Source of the DNA: a virus
Length of the DNA stretch: 25,282 bases
IMG/VR virus record: IMGVR_UViG_3300036831_000156
Location: 1-25,282 of that record
Direction: 5' to 3' (one strand)
Below, in pieces: positions 23,464-25,282 of this stretch. The stretch's first letter is position 1; every line of letters begins with the position of its first letter. Made by a program: the position numbers and the translations under genes. Below the pieces are notes generated by a model. That model did no database searches. It was not told the origin of the DNA and saw only the letters and a list, made by a program, of their open reading frames with translations.

Positions 23464-23813
23464 GAAAGCGCGTGCATACGTTCCCGGCCCTCGTCGTGGT
23501 GGCACTCGCGGGGATCTTCGGGCAGTCCTACCTCGGTCGTCGAGAAGTCGTCCACAGCCAGCGCGTCGGTTGCGAGCGAGGCATCGAAGAACGACTCGAC
23601 ACCATCGCCGAATCAGACTCGCGGATCACCGGCAACCTGGCGATCGCGCGCGACCCACGTCAGCCGGCGACGACGCGCTCTGCGCGGGCGGCTGAGGCGC
23701 GCGACGAAGAACGCATTCGCGAACGGCGCTACGCCCGCGTTGACCCGGCCCACGGTGGTCGGCTCGTCTGCTCCGACGCTTACCCGTCGGCAAGTCCGTT
23801 TCCTCGCCTCTGA
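23460..23813 (+). CDS. Small membrane-anchored protein related to its upstream neighbour
   Basis: A 117-residue protein starting at an ATG overlapping the upstream stop (ATGA). It has a hydrophobic N-terminal segment (PALVVVALAGIFGQSYLG, about residues 9-26), then C-E-R-G-x-x-x-R at about 38-45, a charged helical region (RAAEARDEERIRERRYARV) and a late Cys (LVCSDAY). The order membrane helix, C-x2-G-x3/4-R, charged helix, Cys-x-x-x-Y matches the preceding protein and suggests duplication. It is shorter by about 60 residues. Its role may be in lysis or envelope disruption, by position only. Confidence 0.6.
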   Translation: MRKRVHTFPALVVVALAGIFGQSYLGRREVVHSQRVGCERGIEERLDTIAESDSRITGNLAIARDPRQPATTRSARAAEARDEERIRERRYARVDPAHGGRLVCSDAYPSASPFPRL

Positions 23814-23840
23814 GCGACTTATCGACCGTCGGGCGGTGCT

Positions 23841-23904
23841 GAGGGCGTCCCCCCTCTTCCGCCCTCGCCCGTCCGGCGAACAGCTTCCTGCGCCCGAAGA
23901 GGGG
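23841..23904 (+). other. Overlapping inverted repeats before the holin-like gene
   Basis: In the 124-base gap, CCCCTCTTC (23851-23859) is perfectly complementary to GAAGAGGGG (23896-23904). The alternative pair GAGGGCG (23841-23847) with CGCCCTC (23860-23866) would disrupt the first fold. Neither has a T-tract. The gap ends with AAAGGAG before the ATG at 23938. This could be a transcription or processing site, or chance. Confidence 0.3.
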
Positions 23905-23937
23905 TGCTTCATCGCAACAAACAAAAGGAGACACACC

Positions 23938-24177
23938 ATGCCCAAAATCAAGAACGGGTGGGGTACCTACTCGACCCTCGTTATCTCCGTCCTCGCCGTC
24001 GTCAAGCCACTCGGCGAACAGCTCATCGCACTGTTTGAAAACACGGCGGTCCACTGGACGACGGGCGAAAAAGTCTCGCTTATCTCCGGTGCAGCAGTCG
24101 CCGCGATCCTCGCCGTCACCAAGGCGGCCCAGGCCGTGGCGCACATCATCGCCAGTGGTGGCAAGGCGGAAGTCTGA
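23938..24177 (+). CDS. Holin-like membrane protein
   Basis: A 79-residue protein with two hydrophobic segments, about residues 10-31 (TYSTLVISVLAVVKPLGEQL) and 46-73 (KVSLISGAAVAAILAVTKAA), separated by a short loop (NTAVHWTTGE). The small size, two spans and position three bases before the endolysin gene make it the best holin candidate. The ATG at 23938 has a strong AAAGGAG ribosome site at 23924-23930; in-frame upstream sequence is shadow. Holin families are not conserved, so the assignment is by layout. Confidence 0.72.
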   Translation: MPKIKNGWGTYSTLVISVLAVVKPLGEQLIALFENTAVHWTTGEKVSLISGAAVAAILAVTKAAQAVAHIIASGGKAEV

Positions 24178-24180
24178 GCC

Positions 24181-24798
24181 ATGGTCGACTGGGCGCAGAT
24201 ACACCTCGACGAAGCTCGCGGGGCCTGGTGGCGAGCTAAATACGAGTACCGCAAGAGGCAACTGGACACTTGGGAGGCTCGCGTCAATCTCTCCAAGAAG
24301 CTCAAACACCCCGACGCCCAACACAACGCCGAAGGCGAGGTGCGCAAGTGGGGTCCGCTGGCGGGTGAAGCGGCAAGGGAAGTTCACAAGTACGCCGAAG
24401 CGGTAGCGCGGCTCAAGCCCAAGCCGGTTGGTCCCACCGGCGAAGGCTGGACCGTGCCGCAGACGGTCTGGAACCCTTATAGGCGCAAAATCGCCAACTG
24501 GATCACCCGCGAACTGATCTGGGCGCATGAACACGGCTGGAACGGGGTTATCACATCGGGGATTCGCACCTACGCCGAACAGAAAGTGCTCTACGAACGC
24601 TATCTGAACGGCGGCAACATCGCGGCTCCTCCGGGCCAGTCAAACCACGAAGGCTACGACTACACGCGCGGCGCGATCGACACGCCCGAAGCTGCGCAAC
24701 TCAACGCGGTGCTCGACAAGAACCCGCACCGCAAACTGCTCTGGGCCGAGACGCATGGACTCAACGACTTCGTTCACTTCTCAGGAACTGGGCGCTGA
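24181..24798 (+). CDS. Endolysin, M15-type D-Ala-D-Ala carboxypeptidase/L-Ala-D-Glu peptidase
   Basis: A 205-residue enzyme that would cut peptide stems of peptidoglycan to release progeny. Residues about 1-80 are charged helices (ARGAWWRAKYEYRKRQ), perhaps a spacer or cell-wall contact. The catalytic part (about 98-205) has SGIRTYAEQKVLYERYL (126-142), the zinc-binding SNHEGYDYTRGAID with His156 and Asp167, and a late NDFVHF with His199. The spacing His156 to Asp167 is longer than the compact S-x-H-x6-D of classical VanY but matches the PGxSNHE...GAxD variant. No recognised cell-wall binding domain is visible. The gene begins three bases after the holin-like stop. Confidence 0.85.
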   Translation: MVDWAQIHLDEARGAWWRAKYEYRKRQLDTWEARVNLSKKLKHPDAQHNAEGEVRKWGPLAGEAAREVHKYAEAVARLKPKPVGPTGEGWTVPQTVWNPYRRKIANWITRELIWAHEHGWNGVITSGIRTYAEQKVLYERYLNGGNIAAPPGQSNHEGYDYTRGAIDTPEAAQLNAVLDKNPHRKLLWAETHGLNDFVHFSGTGR

Positions 24799-24805
24799 GG
24801 TGACG

Positions 24806-24833
24806 ACCCCCTCTGGAGGTAAAATCAGGGGGT
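24806..24833 (+). other. Hairpin around a ribosome site before the Arg-rich gene
   Basis: ACCCCCT (24806-24812) pairs with AGGGGGT (24827-24833), which includes the first two bases of the GTG start at 24832. The loop (24813-24826) carries a GGAGG at 24815-24819. The structure would place the ribosome site in an open loop while pairing the start codon, which may tune translation. It is short and could be chance. Confidence 0.35.
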
Positions 24834-25167
24834 GACGCCCGAGGAGCGCAAAGAGCGCCAGAGACGCTATGCGCGGCAGTGGTACGAGCGCAACCGCCAG
24901 AAGGCAATCGAAGCGGCTGCCGAGTGGCGTGAGCGCAATCCAGAGCGCCGAACGGCAATCCGCCGTGGCTGGGAAGAACGCAATCCAGAGCAGCAGCGCG
25001 GCGCATCCCGTCGTTGGAAGCGCGAACACCGTGAGGAGCACCGTGCCGATTGGCGGCGATGGGCTGCGAAGCACCCGGAGAAGGCGAAGGCGAATCGGCG
25101 TCGCAACGGCGACCGCTACCGCGTGCGCAAGCGTAATGCCTTCGTCGAAGATATAGGCAATGTGTGA
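24832..25167 (+). CDS. Arg-rich repeat protein, HNH-associated type, nuclease domain missing
   Basis: A 111-residue highly basic protein from a GTG at 24832. It is built of about five repeats of 15-17 residues with the pattern R-R-x-W/Y-x-E-R-N-P-E-x (e.g. EWRERNPERRTAIRR, GWEERNPEQQRGASRR), also visible as DNA repeats of CGCAATCCAGAGC. Such repeats are common before HNH nuclease domains in phages and actinobacteria, and the ending VRKRNAFVEDIGNV resembles the usual link into that domain, but the frame stops there. No HNH sequence was found in the other frames of the next 100 bases. It may be a truncated homing endonuclease or a free-standing DNA-binding protein. Confidence 0.55.
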   Translation: MTPEERKERQRRYARQWYERNRQKAIEAAAEWRERNPERRTAIRRGWEERNPEQQRGASRRWKREHREEHRADWRRWAAKHPEKAKANRRRNGDRYRVRKRNAFVEDIGNV

Positions 25168-25233
25168 CGTGACAAACCCAGCCCAGGAGCCCGCACAGAG
25201 CCTCGCAATTTGCGGCCTCGTTAGGAGGTAGCC

Positions 25234-25282
25234 TTGGGAGCTATGGCTGCGCAACCCACTGCGATTGGTTCGTACACCGCTG
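25234..25282 (+). CDS. Start of a further gene (partial)
   Basis: An AGGAGGT ribosome site at 25223-25229 lies before a TTG at 25234 with an in-frame ATG at 25243. The frame stays open to the window end (Met-Ala-Ala-Gln-Pro-Thr-Ala-Ile-Gly-Ser-Tyr-Thr-Ala). Spacing favours the TTG. Too little is present to say what it encodes. Confidence 0.45.
   Translation, partial: MGAMAAQPTAIGSYTA

Noticed and set aside
1-25282. tRNA genes, CRISPR arrays, insertion sequences, attachment sites
   Set aside because: No cloverleaf-like stretches, spaced repeats, transposase genes or integrase-linked repeats were recognised by eye; a tRNA or att search by program could still find weak cases.

Overview
The window holds the structural and lysis half of a tailed-phage genome (free phage or prophage; nothing here decides which). 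Every supported gene lies on the + strand. They are packed tightly, with many ATGA, GTGA and TGATG stop/start overlaps. The DNA is very GC-rich with frequent GTG starts, and the protein families resemble those of phages of high-GC Gram-positive bacteria, so an actinobacterial host is the best guess. A sheath gene, a tube-type gene, a gp25-type wedge protein and a baseplate J protein show that the tail is contractile (myovirus morphology). No integrase, replication gene, tRNA, CRISPR array or insertion sequence was seen.

Layout. 1-112: short non-coding lead-in with the ribosome site of the first gene. 113-7100: DNA packaging and head (small and large terminase, a membrane-anchored protein, portal, S49-type maturation protease with a cysteine-rich and acidic tail, HK97-fold major capsid protein, small accessory protein). 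7118-9231: head-tail connector and tail-completion genes. 9234-13607: contractile tail shaft (sheath, tube, tail chaperone with a -1 frameshift extension, tape measure). 13608-17891: baseplate (LysM protein, hub carrying two peptidoglycan-hydrolase domains, OB-like spike stub, gp25-like wedge, baseplate J). 17971-22578: host-recognition region (fibre protein, a 707-residue RCC1-type beta-propeller protein, gpI-like wedge protein, second fibre-like protein). 22611-24798: lysis cassette of small membrane proteins followed by an M15-type endolysin. 24832-25282: an Arg-rich HNH-associated repeat protein without a nuclease domain, and the start of a further gene that runs off the window.

Most interesting points. 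(a) A predicted complete seven-repeat RCC1 propeller, with N- and C-terminal closure, sits among the adhesin genes. (b) A clear -1 frameshift tail chaperone has an unusual slip site. (c) Two mutually exclusive hairpins precede the major capsid gene, one of which would bury its Shine-Dalgarno sequence; a 14-bp hairpin follows the gene. (d) GAA/GAG choice changes abruptly inside the major capsid gene, at about the boundary between the scaffold-like and mature parts. (e) Zinc-ribbon and polyacidic sequences are fused to the maturation protease. (f) The lysis cassette contains two related membrane proteins and a nine-codon leader ORF. No intergenic stretch exceeds about 130 bases.
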